Positions 1 through 12,736 of a stretch of 64,000 bases of DNA are shown one piece after another. Made by a program: the position numbers and the translations under genes. The notes beneath the pieces are model-generated. The model worked only from the letters and a program-made list of their open reading frames with translations, did not search any database and was not told the DNA's origin. The stretch covers positions 20,386,001 to 20,450,000 of the forward strand of contig OY747722.1 in the NCBI GenBank assembly GCA_963556495.2, written 5' to 3'. Every line of letters starts with the position of its first letter. Positions within the stretch are counted from its first letter, which is position 1. The stretch comes from Valencia hispanica (lineage: Eukaryota; Chordata; Actinopteri; Cyprinodontiformes; Valenciidae).

Positions 1-1639
1 AGTGAATAAGTGCAGCATCAGTGTCGACCAAAGACAAGGTAGTTCATCTGAACCGGCGCTTCCAGGACACACCCTTGTCAGTTGATAGCTGGTGTTAACT
101 GGTTAAGTAGGTGTGTATACAGAGGAAGACACCATGAGAAAAGCATGTGATACCTATTTAGGAAAGGTAGCAGCTCTTCCATGTTCTAATGGGCCTTTTG
201 TAAAGTAAATATCTCACAGGTAATACAAATCCCATAGTTGACATGGATGACTGGCTGGAGTGGATATGTGACAAAGCACAGGAGTTTCCTGCATTTTACT
301 CTCATTTCTTCTTTGTCCTAGGGTATTTCCTAGACAAAAATAGGTCTTTCAAGAGCAGCTAAAGCCAAATATTGTAAATGTATACTATATATTTTTATAC
401 CTAAAGACAAGGCTGCTGCCTGTTGAAATATCAAGTGTATAAAAATGCCATAACAAAGGCAGCTATGTAGTGAAACAATAGATGAAAAGAATCAAAAAAG
501 GACAAAAAATAGATACCGTGTGCTTTTAGCCAGAGGGTGGAAACAAAGTGTTGGCTTGCATTTAGCTGGGTGAAGGTTAAATGGGCTTTGTGAGTCATGG
601 ATCAGACCGGAGAGTGGAGGAGAAATAGAGTGGGATGAGAGTCAATACCAGTAGTGTGCATATGGTGGGAAAATGGTGTGAGGAGAGCAGAGAAAAGAAG
701 GTTTTGCAAACAGGCACTATAGTGAACCATAAAAAGCCTCTCAGGTAGCTGAGTAATTCTAATTTATGCAATAAGGATGTATTTGATTTTATTACTCTTT
801 CATTATTCTTAGTATTATAAATTAATAGGCCTGCGTCCGATGTCAGATGGAGATGAAAAAAATAGTTTGCATTAGATGTGTATAAAGCATTGAATTAGCT
901 TAGTTGTTTATTGCCATAGAAAACCTCACACTGACAAAAACTAAGAAAGAAAAATCAAACCTTTAATTCAAGTACACCTATTTAGCAAGGAAAGAAATCC
1001 CATGTAAAACAAAAAGATTAAATCAATGGTGGTACTAAAATAAAAGTAACTAAGTGCATCAGTTTCTAGGAATTTTGGTCAAGTAATCCATGACTTTCTG
1101 TTTCTCTGTTTAAATATGTGATCAAGAAATCCTTTCAGCCACTCTTCCAAATGAATAAGACAAGTAAAGCTGGATACAGACTACACAACTTTCACAGTTC
1201 ATAATGTTGTACAGTTACAAATAAAGTCTAAAAGAAGTTGAATACCTTTTGACGTCTCCCAGACTTCCTTTTTCATTTGGCTGCCAGCAACACCCAGCCG
1301 GGTTTGGTTATCAGTTTACACAATCCGATTTCATCCAGGTCCACCTTAAAAAAACTCAAACATTCTTGCTTGGCTGTGACCCATTCGCCCTGCAGACTGA
1401 AATTGACTTTCCCTGATGGGGAATTGGGGGTAAAATTGGACAAAACTTCATGTAGTATGGCCCCTTTTTTAGGCAGATGTCTGTTGATGTTCATTAGTCA
1501 GCCAATGTCACCAAAGAAGTGCACACTCATGGTAAATTGGCACTATCTACAATCAGAGCAACAATTTAATCATTTAAAACAATACAACTGTGACAAATGG
1601 GACCTTTTCAGTCTTACTATCACAAACCTAGACATCTGG
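1..1639. other. Intergenic, no gene seen
   Basis: AT-rich sequence without coding signatures. A 162-codon plus-strand frame starting at 1277 has no recognisable motif in its first half and runs into the Tc1 relic in its second half, so it is not called a gene. Confidence 0.5.
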
Positions 1640-2290
1640 AGTTTCTTAAACATCACAGTAACATTAACTGGAACTGTGGTTTTTGGTCAAATAAGACTTA
1701 AAATTGAGCTTTTTAACAGCAAACACCCCAATTGGGCCTGGTATGGAACAAAAAGAATAAAGTAGTGAAAAGCATCTCACTGTTACATATAGTGGAGGAT
1801 CTATTATGGTGTGGGTCTCAAATTATCTAGCTAGGAACCTTATTGGAGTGATCAACATTGTGATGGGCTACTATAAATATTAGAGAAGCTGGTGGTCTCT
1901 GGCAGAAAACCTCAAATTGGTTGTTTTGGGGACTTTCAGCAGGATAGCAATCTAAAATATATTGCTAAATTAACACAGAAATGCTTCGCAACCTTAACCT
2001 TCCATTAACATCTAAGTTCCTGGACATAAAAAATAAAAGACTAAAAAAATGTGTTTGGTCTGATTCTGAATGCTATTGAGATGCTGTGGTATGACTTTAA
2101 ACAAGTCTCCACAGAGATGTAAAAGACTCATTGCAAGTTATCTCAATTGCCCAATGACAGCAGTTGCAGCCAAGGGTGGCTTAATCCGTTTTTAGGTTTA
2201 GGGGGAAATTAAATGTTGGTTTGGACAGGTTTTTTCCCCTTCATAAATAAAACTGCATGTGGATTTACTCTGAGTTTGAAATGACTTTGA
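1640..2290 (+). mobile_element. Degenerate Tc1/mariner transposase relic
   Basis: Broken frames read as fragments of a Tc1-type transposase in the right order: a KIELF-like piece near 1700, GGSIMVW near 1794-1815, FQQDSN near 1936, and a piece resembling the NLWYDLK motif near 2080-2100. Several stops and frameshifts intervene, so it is long dead. Terminal repeats were not delimited. Confidence 0.65.
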
Positions 2291-2936
2291 TGATATGATT
2301 CAAGTGTTTCATAGCACTATGTTTGGTGGATGCTCCTAGCTGTTGGCCAACAATCCTTGAAAAAAAAAAACGCCATTGTTGCACTCACGTATTTTAACCT
2401 TAATGTTGGTATCATTTAGGAATCCGATTAGAAAGACAGGTTATCTTCTTCCTACCAAAATAAAAAAATAATAAAGATGCCTTGGAGCACCAGCAGAACA
2501 GCAGCTAATGAAATGCAAAAAACACAACCTGCTCATCCTTTTGATCACTTACAGTCATTGAGAATCACACTTTTTTTTAAAGAAAATATTTCTTTAACAA
2601 GTGCATTAAAAATAAATCGCCAACAAAGCTAAACATTATAAACATGAGGTCTGCTTATCTTGAACTCCAAACCTTCGAAGAAGTGCTCTCAGGGTTGAGC
2701 TGACTCACATCTTCAGTGTAACTGCAGCAAGCTTAAATGCTAAGACAGCAAACAGGGAACTATTGTGTCATGTAGCCAAAAGCCAAGGTGAGTAATACTG
2801 CAGAACAACCACCTCATCAGTTTCAAGGGTAAAAGTGACAGAGAAGACACAGCAGCTAGAGTGGCATGGTATGACTTCATCATTGATGGGAAATGCCACT
2901 AATGGCAGGCGTCCACCTGCATCAAATGATGCTGAG

Positions 2937-3558
2937 TAACCCCTCCTTTATACCGGACACGTAAGCAGCACGTTACAGGAGCAGCACCTCATACGCAGCT
3001 GATAGCCACCGCTGTAGTCAGTAGAACCCTTTCCACCAGAGGCGAAAGCAGCACGAGTCTGCCGCGTCTCAGAAGCGTCATGTCGCAGCACTTTTCTAAA
3101 TATACGCGGCAGTCCTATTTTCTACGCAGTACGCCTCTGAAACATGTACATTTCTACATTTTGGATAGGGGAAGACAGGAAATATAACGGCTCGGCACCG
3201 GAAATTTTCAAAATAAAAGAAACGTGCTGATTTTGGATATTCCCTGACATAACATAAACTTATTGGCCAATATAAAACGGACATAACATAAAACACAAAC
3301 CTTTTGGAGCCATGTTGTTGTCTTTTCCTGGTTATTGTTGTCATAGACGTTTATATATGTCTATGGTTGTTGTGTTTACTGACGAAACCACGAAACAGCT
3401 AATCTAGCGTGGTTTCGTGCTCTCTCGGTGACAGCTGCTTCCCTGCTGCTATGCGCCTCATACGCACCCGGTGGAAAGGGCCAAGCAGCAGAATACGCAA
3501 GTGAAACGTGCTGCTCCTGTAACGTGCCGCTTACGTGTCCGGTGGAAAAGAGGGGTAA
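2937..3558. mobile_element. 622-bp element with 51-bp terminal inverted repeats
   Basis: Positions 2937-2987 and 3508-3558 are reverse complements at about 46 of 51 positions, sharing the core CCGGACACGTAAGC and CACGTTACAGGAGCAGCAC. The interior has no coding gene; it repeats CCTCATACGCA directly (2987 and 3457) and has partly palindromic inner segments. This fits a non-autonomous DNA transposon. No clear target-site duplication was found. Confidence 0.7.
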
Positions 3559-4394
3559 GGATGAAGAGGAGGTCCCATTTTCTTATAGTAAAGATATGCA
3601 CCGCGCAATCAGATAAAGTCACAAAAAGGATACTCAAACCTTTAGTGCTTACTAGCCCCTTGATGTATTGTTGTGGAGAAAAATCAAGGGGGTTCTGTTG
3701 TCCCCGTTATTTAGCAGCTGTTTCAGCTGCACTTCAATTAAAAGTGAAAAACTCTTCTTACTAGTGTGGGAAGATGTTTATGAAGACAGATGCCCTTTTC
3801 CGTTCATTTTTTAATTGCTTTATCTACAGACAGACTCATTTTTAGCAGATGAACAGCCTCTCCATGCTGACACCCTCTCCTGTTCTTCGTCCTCCTCATC
3901 TGTGTGACTTATCTTCTTCAAAGACATTCTTTCAGTTCAACCAAAGGACTCTCGCTGAAGGCAGAATGGCCTTAGAGCGGCCTTCCCTGGGGGGTCAGAG
4001 AAGTAGGCCTGAGGACTCGTGAGGACTGCCATGAATTAGAGATAATACATTTATCAATTCATGATGACAAGCAGAGACTTATCATGATGTGTCCTCCTAA
4101 TAAACAAGTACGTTCTTTAAAGAAGAATGTAGCTTACACCATGCAGTGCTTTCCAAGTTTCCAAGTAAAAATGCATATTTTAAATTCTTTTATAATCAGA
4201 AGATGAAAAAGTGTGACTTTTTATTCAGTCTCCTTTGACTGAGCCTGAGCTATCGTACAAGAAAAAGGGTTACGAATTGTACTGATTAGACACACAAAGC
4301 TGGTGGAAACAAAAGACTTGAAGCTGTAATTGCTGCTAAAAGTTGTGTTGTAAAGTTTTGTGGGGGAGGCTGAACACAAATGCAAACCACCGTT

Positions 4395-4985
4395 TTACCT
4401 CCGCCAAGGAGATTATGTCTTGCCAGGGTTTGTTCACCTCCACCATGAGGTATATGTTTTCGCGACTGTCTGTTTGTCTGTTAGCAAGATAACTCCAACA
4501 GTTATGGACAGATTTTGTTTAAATGCTCAGGAAATGTCCGCAACGGGACCAGGAACAACTGATTAAGCTTTAGGGTTGATTCGAGATGAAGTATGTATCT
4601 CCCGTCTCTAAAAGAGCTCACAGACGGCTGAGCCCATGCAGCGGCCCCGCTACGGTTGGACCATGTGAACAGCAAATTAATCGCAAATGCTCAAATCTCC
4701 CCTCTCTCGACAACACCAACGCAGCTATGCATCTCATTAACAGACATTGTATTGGAAAAGTACCAAAAGTCAGAATTAGATAACATGGGAATGAGGGGGG
4801 GGGGTGAGTGCCCCTGGCAGAGGTCTGTGCTCCCTGAGTGCTTTTCTTGTTTGTTTGTCTAATAGATAGCAACATAACTCAAAAAGCTATAGACAGATTT
4901 TGATGAAATTTTCAGGAAATGTCAGCAGAAGGACCAGGAGCAAGTGATTAGATTTTCGGGGTAATCTGGATCACCATCTGTGGGG
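4395..4985 (+). repeat. Two diverged direct copies of an interspersed repeat
   Basis: Segments at about 4479-4585 and 4862-4980 share CAGGAAATGTC, GACCAGGA and the run ACAGATTTTG in the same order. Between them is the phrase GGCAGAGGTCTGTGCTC. The same type of sequence is widespread in fish genomes; I cannot assign a family. No coding content. Confidence 0.5.
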
Positions 4986-5929
4986 GAGACGGTGCATTAT
5001 ATGACTGTACTGCATCTGTCTGTGTCATTTTATTTTCCATTTCACAGTTATGAGCCACTTTATCTTGTTCTATTAAATAGAATCCCCCGAAAAATACAGT
5101 GAGGTTTGTAGCTTTAACAACACAAAATAGGAAAATGTATGCAGACTTCTGCAAGGCACAGTGAGTGTAACCAGTCTGGCATATTAGTGTTACCTGTTAA
5201 CTGTGCTTCAGATAGATATGAAACTAATCCATTACACTGCAACATTCACATGTAAATGCAGTTGTTTTGTGTTGTATGAGAACAAAATTACCAGGTTTAA
5301 AAGATTTAGCATTATACATTAAAAATTGTTCTTAATAATGGCTAAGGCAGACTGGCTCCAACACATTCCTGTACACTAGTCTTAATTCAGTTGGGTTTTT
5401 AGTATGATAAGGGGAACTCCTTAAGGATTCCAGTGACCTAAATCTGTACTAATCATTTTAAAGCTGTGACAAAGATTGTGGTGCTGGTGGTGGGGGGTAT
5501 TATATGTAAGCGGAATATAAAATGAGCTAAACGCCCACCACTGAGTTTGGCACTTTCTCTCTCCTTCTCTTTTATTTCCACTTAAGAGACAGTTGTATAT
5601 GACTAAACTATATAGTGTTTACAGTAGTATTAGATTGTTTACATGGATTGTTAATTTTTCTTTTGTTAAAATTTGGCAATTTTACATATATTTCTGATAG
5701 TGTGCTGCAACTTTGCAAACATTACCTGATTCATGGTTTACATTTTCATGTCTAATGGTCATTTTTCATCCTTTGAGCCATTGAAAAATGTGTACTTATT
5801 TTATCTCTATTATTGACATTAGGTTTTTGAATTTTTTACTGGCTATGTCTCTGGCATTGTTTTGTTCTCAATTTTTTATTCTCTGTACTGCAGCCATTGT
5901 ACGAGTTTCTTCAAGTTGAAATGAAAGAA
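4986..5929. other. Intergenic, no gene seen
   Basis: AT-rich and without a convincing frame or RNA. Some pyrimidine-rich tracts near 5555-5580. Confidence 0.4.
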
Positions 5930-6000
5930 CCTTTCTCGCAAAGTGCCCTGAGATGACATCCGTTATAAATTGGCACTATAAAAAATAAACTGAATTGAAA
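5930..6000 (+). repeat. LINE/SINE 3' tail
   Basis: The run AAGTGCCCTGAGATGACATC followed by TTGGCACTATAAAAAATAAA and a TGAATTGAAA tail is the standard 3' end of L2-like retroposons in teleosts. Only the tail is recognisable. Confidence 0.55.
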
Positions 6001-6284
6001 ATGAAAATAAAGGTATTTTTGACTTTTCAACTAATTTTGTGCAGAAACTATTGAAATATCCCAGGGGTAATGTTGGTCTTCAATATCAACACTTGGTTCT
6101 TTGAGTCAGAATTTCAGGACAATCATCTGCTATAATTTGCAAAAACTTTCATTTGCTTTGCTTCTCTGAAGAAAAGCTCCTTTTTCTGGTAGTGGTGGAA
6201 CAAAATAATCACAATCTGCAGGCAGTGGCCAAGGAATAATGTGCTCAGTCAAGTTCCAGAGTAGTTGGGAGTATGTTTCTAAGG

Positions 6285-7130
6285 CAAGGCAAGGCAAGGC
6301 AATTTTATTTGTATAGCACACTTTCAATAACAAGATAATTCAAGGTGCTTTACATGATAAAGGGGTAAAATAAAAATAGTAAAACACAGTCAAAGCATAT
6401 AAAGTAAAAACAGCAATAAAGCAGAAAGCACACACAAAACATATGATGCATGAAAACATTACTCAAAGGCCGCTCTAAACAGATACGTTTTAGTTGTGAT
6501 TTGAAGGAACTCAATGTTTTGGCCGCTTTGCAGTTGTCTGGAAGTTTGTTCCAGATTAGAGTTTCATAGAAACTGAAAGCTGCTTCTCCATGTTTGGTTC
6601 TAGGGATGTTGAGTAGACTGGAATTAGAGGACCTGAGTGGTCTGGGGGGTTGGTATAGTAACAGTATATCTTCAACATACGTTGGTGCTAAGCCATTCAA
6701 TGATTTCTAAACTAGTAAAAGTATTTTGAAGTCTATTTTCTGAGCTACAGGGAGCCAGTCTAAGGACTTTAGAACTGGGGTGATGTGTTTTACTTTCCTA
6801 GTTCTAGTGAGGACACGACCAGCAGTGTTCTGGATCAGCTGCAGCTATCTAATTGACTTTTTAGGCAGACCTGTCAGGACGCTGTTTCAGTAATCAATCC
6901 GACTAAAGAGAAACGCATGGATGAGTTTTTCGAGGTTCTGTTGCGAAATCAGTCCTTTAATCCTGGAAATGTTCTTCAGGTGATAGAAGGCTGACCTTGT
7001 TATTGCCTTTATGTGACCCTGGAGGTTCAGATCTTTCATGTTCTAAGGACAGTTGCTGGTCACCCCTGTGAAGAATTCAACTGAGCACACATTATTGGTG
7101 GATTCTAACAGACTAAACATTTTCATCTAT
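6285..7130 (-). mobile_element. 5'-truncated LINE (L2-like) with GGCAA tail
   Basis: The plus-strand left end has AAGGCAAGGCAAGGCAATTT, the tail of the inserted strand. The minus-strand frame 6700-6350 contains NGLAP, LLNIPRTK, ETLIWNKLP and SSFKSQLKR, which is the C-terminal end typical of L2/CR1-type LINE polymerase proteins. Everything upstream in the element is frame-broken. A short related piece with the same tail is at about 17413-17460. Confidence 0.65.
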
Positions 7131-9338
7131 GACTCCAGCCGTAGGAGTTTATGACTTTACCTGATATATTGGAGTTTGCTTCTCTTCTCACACCCTCAAA
7201 CTCCCTGATTAACCAGCTCGCCTATTCCGCAGCCAGGTCAAGCTAAGATAAACTTTGCCTATGCTTATCTACTACTAATCAAGCGAGTTAGCTTTTTTGT
7301 TTTTACTGAATTTATCATTTTCCAAAGTTATTTTTTGTCATACAAGTGCAAAGTAGATAAAAACCAAATCAGTACACAGTATGAGCCAACGTAATGACTT
7401 TAGAAGGTTTTAGAGCGCAGTTCAATTGTAAATAGGGTGGATCTACGCCACAGTGCATCTAACTAACTACCATAAGTCCAATTTCTTTTTGATCATTTGG
7501 TATATTTTTTGTCAGTTTATATGTGCATTCATTTTTGGAACACTTAAGTTCCATTTTCCATCTCCGAGTCATTTTAAGCTATGTAACTACTCCATATCTA
7601 TTTTCTTATAAACTGTCAGTTTTAAAGCTTAACACGTGGTAAATGTTTGACACCAAAAGCTTAAATCTCTGGGATACATTTCTGACTGTATACAATTTTA
7701 GATGCCAATAAAATAACCAAGTATGACCAGCCAAGCAACCTAAAACATACCTCTGATGGAAGCTGATCATTTTTGCCTGTTTGGGTTTCAAAACATGAAA
7801 TCCAATCAGGTGATATATGTCGGACATGCTCTCTACACTGTGAGAGCTATGACCAGTCTGGCAACTTTTCCACTTACCCATCTACTGCCCACCTGATCTA
7901 CACCAACTCCTCAGTGGCAGGCTGCAAGCAAAGTCAGACCTTCTGCTGGCATCACTTTCTGAAGGCAAGACAATGTTTATTCTATGACCTTTAAGGCACA
8001 TTTACTGCCTCATTCCATTAACTACATTGCAACACGCAGTAGATTTTATGTGGTTATATGTCTAACGGCAGTTTGGGATGTTTTGTCTTATTTTATTAAT
8101 GTATATGCTCTAGCACTGCTACATGACTTTAAACTGCATGTATTATAAACAGTTTATATTTAGCACAGGCTACAAATGCACTGAAGTACCCAGAACGGGT
8201 GAAACTACTGTGCAAAACTGGATCTCCACCAATCTCCAATAATAACATCTTTAAAAAAAAACAGAAAAAGCATAAATAAAAACCATCTGTCCTGTGATCT
8301 TCGGTCACTCTTGCTAATTCAATGTGTCCCAATGATGTAGGCTAGTGAAAACAGCCATCGAAACATGTTCGAGGCATGCTGAGAGTGTTTATGCTCCTCC
8401 CACCTGCAGAAACTCACCATCATCGCTGCAGGGGGCTATTAACCCAAAACGTTCAAAAGGCTGAATGATGCTAACTGAGCTCATTAGGCTGCAGCTTCCA
8501 TGGCAGTCCATCCAAAAACTGTTAAAAACCTTACCGTGATTGCTGGGTGTTTATTTGTTTTATTTATTTTTTCAGTTATTTGTTTTATCTTGTCCGACTT
8601 CATGTTTAAAGATTTAAGAGTTCATTATAATCAGCACCTGCCCACTTTACTCATGGCTGCCTATGTAGAAAATCAACTAAGTAACCTCTGGGGATGAATT
8701 AAACATAAGAGCCATTGTTTCCTTGTTTGGGTACTGACTCAGGCAAAACAGGCTATGAGAACATAAATCTTAATTTTGGTCTTACTTGCACCATTTCAAT
8801 GAATGAATTAACTAAAACAGCTGCTTTTACATTTTTGCTAACAATAAACATATTTAGCCTTAAACAATAAATAGCCTATTAGTTGGACAGAAACATAGGA
8901 CAGTATCCAATGTTAATATTTAAAACATTTAAAGTGTATTTTTTACAGTGAAAAATAAATTTTTAAAAGAAAGCTGGCAGTTTTTTTATAGGATTGTTTA
9001 TCACATTGGAATTAGAGCTAAACTGATCCAGTGACCGCTTAGCTCTGGTTTCTTTTTATTTAAACCTAGGGAATTGCTGCAGTTTTGGTAATAGCTCTTC
9101 GCAGGGCTTAAAAAAACAAATAAATTCATCAAAGGCAGGGTCATGGACAACCAGCAACCAATTTAGCTGTTCTGAGCACCTTGTTCAAAATGTATATCGC
9201 CATTGCACATCAACTGCGACTTTCTATAATGTATAAAGCTAAGTGGAGATATTATACCAACATAACCGTTTTAGCTCCTGGAAAGTCAGGCTAACTCATA
9301 ATCTCATAACTTTTCTGAACATGTAAAATAAGTATATA
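7131..9338. other. Intergenic, no gene seen
   Basis: No family-level coding signal on either strand. A 65-codon frame at 8500-8697 has one hydrophobic stretch but no other support. Nothing else to report. Confidence 0.4.
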
Positions 9339-9558
9339 GCATGAGCATTCCAGTCACATACAGCACACATATGCATCATTATTATTTATGTAGGTGCTAC
9401 ACAATTGTTGTAGCAATGCCCAAATGGCATGTTACACTATGCAAATGCTCTGTCTGTGCTGGTGAAGAATTATTTACGGAATGCTGAATTATTAAAATGG
9501 CTGAGATGGCAGAGGTGGTGGGTATGTCTACTAATAAATTCAGCTAATATTTAATTTA
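9339..9558 (+). repeat. Left copy of a ~220-bp inverted repeat pair
   Basis: Matches the reverse complement of 12520-12736 at roughly 85-90%, from GCATGAGCATT to AATATTTAA, including GGCTGAGATGGCAGAGGTGG and the octamer-containing CACTATGCAAATGCTCTG. Flanking sequence does not match, so the unit has sharp edges. Probably two insertions of one short repeat, or the arms of a larger element. Confidence 0.75.
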
Positions 9559-11189
9559 CCCCTTGGGGCCAATCATAGAATGTTCATGATCAAAAGCAGG
9601 TGTTTAGAAATAATGCCCAGAATAGTGTAAGTAACTCTCATCAATTGTGCCGTTAGAAAAAAAGCAAATATTAGTCATAAATAAAGTTTATAGACATTGT
9701 TGTTTAAAAAGGCAGGTATATATTAGATTTTTTATATTAGGGCATATGTCTGCAGGAAGACAAATATGGGGAGTTGCATAAATAAGAAATTACCGGAAGA
9801 GACAGCTAAAGTGATGTGACGGCATGGCTAGATGTTAGCTTGTTTGCTACTAAAAAAAACTATTGCCAAAGGTGACTTGTTTTCTTACAGAAACTCCAAA
9901 GAACCAACCAGATCTGATATTTCCCTACACCTAAAGAGACTAAAGGCACATTTATGCATCGTCTTTGTCTTGAGATTATGCCATCGCTTACAGGTAAGGC
10001 AAACAGAATGAGGAATGCACCCAAGCCAGCCATAAACCCTTACACTTGGCTTCTCGTCTAATGAGCCGTGGACAAACAGAGGAGAGCTGGGATGGTGACA
10101 CCACATCTGCCATGAGTAATGGCTCTGAGCTGACTCTGCTGTGACAGGCTGGGGGAGCTGTCACAGGAGACCGAAGCCACGTTGTCTGATCTCTTATGGT
10201 GAGAAGAACTCAGCAGAGGTGGAAGCAATAGCCCGCAGCACCAACACACACACACACACACATACACACACACACCTGTCACGCCAATGTATAACTTGAT
10301 GCAAATGTGTTCTCAAAATGAATCCTCATCGAGCTAAATGAATAATAGTGGGCCCACACACAAAAAAAGGTGGCTTTAAACAAACCAGATTTGTATTGGT
10401 ACCCAAGATCTGATTTTTTTTCTACGTTTGTGATTTATGATTGTGAAGGATAGACAGTTAGCTAACTTCTCTACAGCAGCACCATAACTAAGACAAATAT
10501 TTCTATGTTGGATTGTAGTCTCTTGCGATAGACTTTTTAACATGCTTTAGGTGTATTTTACTCTCAATACCATTGTCTAAAAACTGTCCATCCTTCCATT
10601 TGTTTATTTGTATGTCCATCCATCCATCCAATTGCCAACTTTCTTTTCCTTTCTTTCTTTACATCCTTTTCTGCAGGTTCCACATTTAAACCCCGATCAC
10701 TGTAGAATATGTGCCTTAAAATCATAGATACAAAAAAAATAAAAAATAAAAAAACCCATCTAAAATAAGACTGAGAACTAAGGCTGTCAAAGTTTGACAT
10801 ACTAACACAAAGAAATAAGTGGAAACCCAGTAGTTATATGTATCCTTTCTGTCAGTGAGCAACACATGGGGAACTCTGCTGCAATTGCTTTATTGTGCAG
10901 CACACTTAGCCAGAGTGAGAGACAGGAAAACGTTCCCATATGTAATCTGTGGGCATCACTTTTCTGATTTGCTTTGCTATACATGTCTGGCATTTTTCTC
11001 CGTAGAATTCTTGCTTGTTACTAATCTTTGGATCAATGTTTAATCATGCTGGCTATCAAATTTGCCAGATTTTGGAAATAACTTATTTGTGCTTAAAATA
11101 TATATATGAAACAGATCAGGGATTAGCAATTAATTATGCATTAGAACAAGGCCTATGTTGTCTTTCTTTAAATCCAAATAGCTACTAAA
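9559..11189. other. Intergenic, microsatellite only
   Basis: No gene seen. Holds an (AC)n microsatellite at about 10243-10276 and a poly-A-rich patch near 10730-10755. Lies between the two arms of the inverted repeat pair. Confidence 0.45.
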
Positions 11190-11540
11190 AGGGCACTCGG
11201 AGGAAAAGCGAGTCAGCTTGGTCCGGCCATCCACTCAGCTTCTGCTGGGCCTTCCTGCACCGACCGGCAGTAGACTATAGAAATCCTGCCGCACTACCGG
11301 AGGGACAGAGGAGGGGGGGGGGGGGGGTCACAACAGCCTGAGAACACACTGCTTTCCCTCCCTCCGCTCGCTTTGATGGCAGCTCCTCAAGATGCAGTGC
11401 GTGCGGTGCAGTGAGCGCCCAGACTGCAACGTTCTCCCAGCCTTTGATGCTCTGCAGAATTCACATTAAAAAAAACACGCACACGCAATCTCCGTCCTCA
11501 ATTTCCCGCACCTGATCTCATTCCTGATCACAATTATAGG
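11190..11540. promoter_or_regulatory. CpG-richer island flanking the candidate first exon
   Basis: This block has many CpGs and GC-rich tracts, in contrast to the AT-rich surroundings, and contains a 15-base poly-G run at 11313-11327. With the block at 11681-11990 it forms the only island-like area in the first 16 kb. It probably belongs to a promoter or alternative 5' exon, but no core element was identified. Confidence 0.35.
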
Positions 11541-11680
11541 ATTATGAGGATGCCGCATCCGAAAAATGACTTGAATTACCTAGAGCTGCAATATTCGTAT
11601 ATTAAACATAATAACAATGGGTGGAAATGCAGCCATCATTTATTGGGGGGTGGAGGTGAAGGAAAAAGAAAAAGAAAAAA

Positions 11681-11990
11681 CGCATCCTTACTTACCGTTT
11701 TCTGCAATCCCGCTGCAGTTCCCGTTTTCTTTCAGCGAGTGTGTCTTGATGCTGCTGAAAAGGATGAGGTGTGAGTGTGTGTGTCTTTGGAGGGAGCGTG
11801 CCCCTGCTGGTGCGTCCGTCCCCCCTCAGCTCAGCTCAGCTGCTGCAACAGCAAGCTGTGTATTTTCACCAGCTTCCCCTGCCACTGTCAAAATCAGAAG
11901 ACGAGCTATGATGAGAAGAGGAGGGCACACTCTTCTGCGAAAATCAAGGCCGCTCTCCGTTTGGTGGCGACTACTATGTTAGTTTTTTTT
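11681..11990 (-). other. Candidate non-coding first exon, possibly of nrcam
   Basis: On the minus strand a GC-richer block runs from about 11990 to 11696 and ends in a strong donor: AAAACG then GTAAGTAAGG, with the GT at 11695-11694. No coding frame is evident, as expected for a 5'-UTR exon. In human, NRCAM lies next to PNPLA8 in the same orientation, so its promoter would face leftwards from here; the name is inference from that synteny. The start of the exon is not determined. A plus-strand ORF of 121 codons in the same place looks like a compositional artefact. Confidence 0.35.
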
Positions 11991-12519
11991 AGGTTTTTTT
12001 TACCTGTATAAATCTATGTTGTTTTTTTCATTAAAACCAGGATCAAATTGAATGAAAGGTGTTTTTGAAATTTCATTATTTATATTTTTGTATCCATCAA
12101 GTATCCAACCAAGTATCACCCTTATTTATTTCTTTATTTATTGTATTATAACAATTAAATTTTAACAGATGAAGATGACTATCGGAAAGCGTTAAATCCA
12201 GGAATAACCAGTACATCAAAATAACATCAGAGTGACAGATCTTCTAGTTATATGGTCTGCAGAGAGATGAATTAAAACATATCTACAGCGCCCCTCTAAT
12301 GAGCGGCGTAAATGGGAACTGCAAGACTTCAGATGCAAACAAACAAGAAACTACAGAGTAAAGGATGACCCAAGGTTGTAATAGGGCCTGAGCAGAATTT
12401 AACTGAGTGTGTGTGTGGGGGGGAGGAGGGGGGGCTTATTACAGGGATATGTGGATTTATTAGTAGTGATGGAGACAAGTCGTTAGGTACAAAAAGTTAT
12501 ATGGCACATGCCATTAAAT

Positions 12520-12736
12520 ATTAAATATTAACTGAATTTATTAGTAGACATACCCACCACCTCTGCCATCTCAGCCATTTTAATAATTCAGCATTCAGTA
12601 AATAATTCTTCATCAGTACAGACAGAGCATTTGCATAGTGTAACATGGTATTTGGTGATTGCCACAAAAATTGTGTAGAACCTACATAAATTATAAGGAT
12701 GCATATGTGTGCTTTATGTGACTACAATGCTCATGC
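12520..12736 (-). repeat. Right copy of the ~220-bp inverted repeat pair
   Basis: Reverse-complement partner of 9339-9558, about 3 kb away. The segment containing the conserved octamer (ATTTGCAT on this strand) and GCCATCTCAGCCATTT is nearly unchanged. No coding potential. Confidence 0.75.

Noticed and set aside
1277..1765. 162-codon plus-strand frame
   Set aside because: Overlaps the Tc1 relic at its right end, has no family motif, and an equally open frame lies opposite; judged chance or transposon debris.
8500..8697. 65-codon frame with one hydrophobic segment, possible membrane micropeptide
   Set aside because: No promoter, splice or conservation evidence; hydrophobic runs arise easily from T-rich DNA.
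10058..10282. 74-codon minus-strand frame rich in Cys and Val
   Set aside because: It is the translation of the (AC)n microsatellite.
11544..12011. Overlapping plus-strand frames of 76-121 codons in the GC-rich island
   Set aside because: Three frames are open at once, a sign of composition rather than coding. The minus-strand splice donor is a better explanation of the block.
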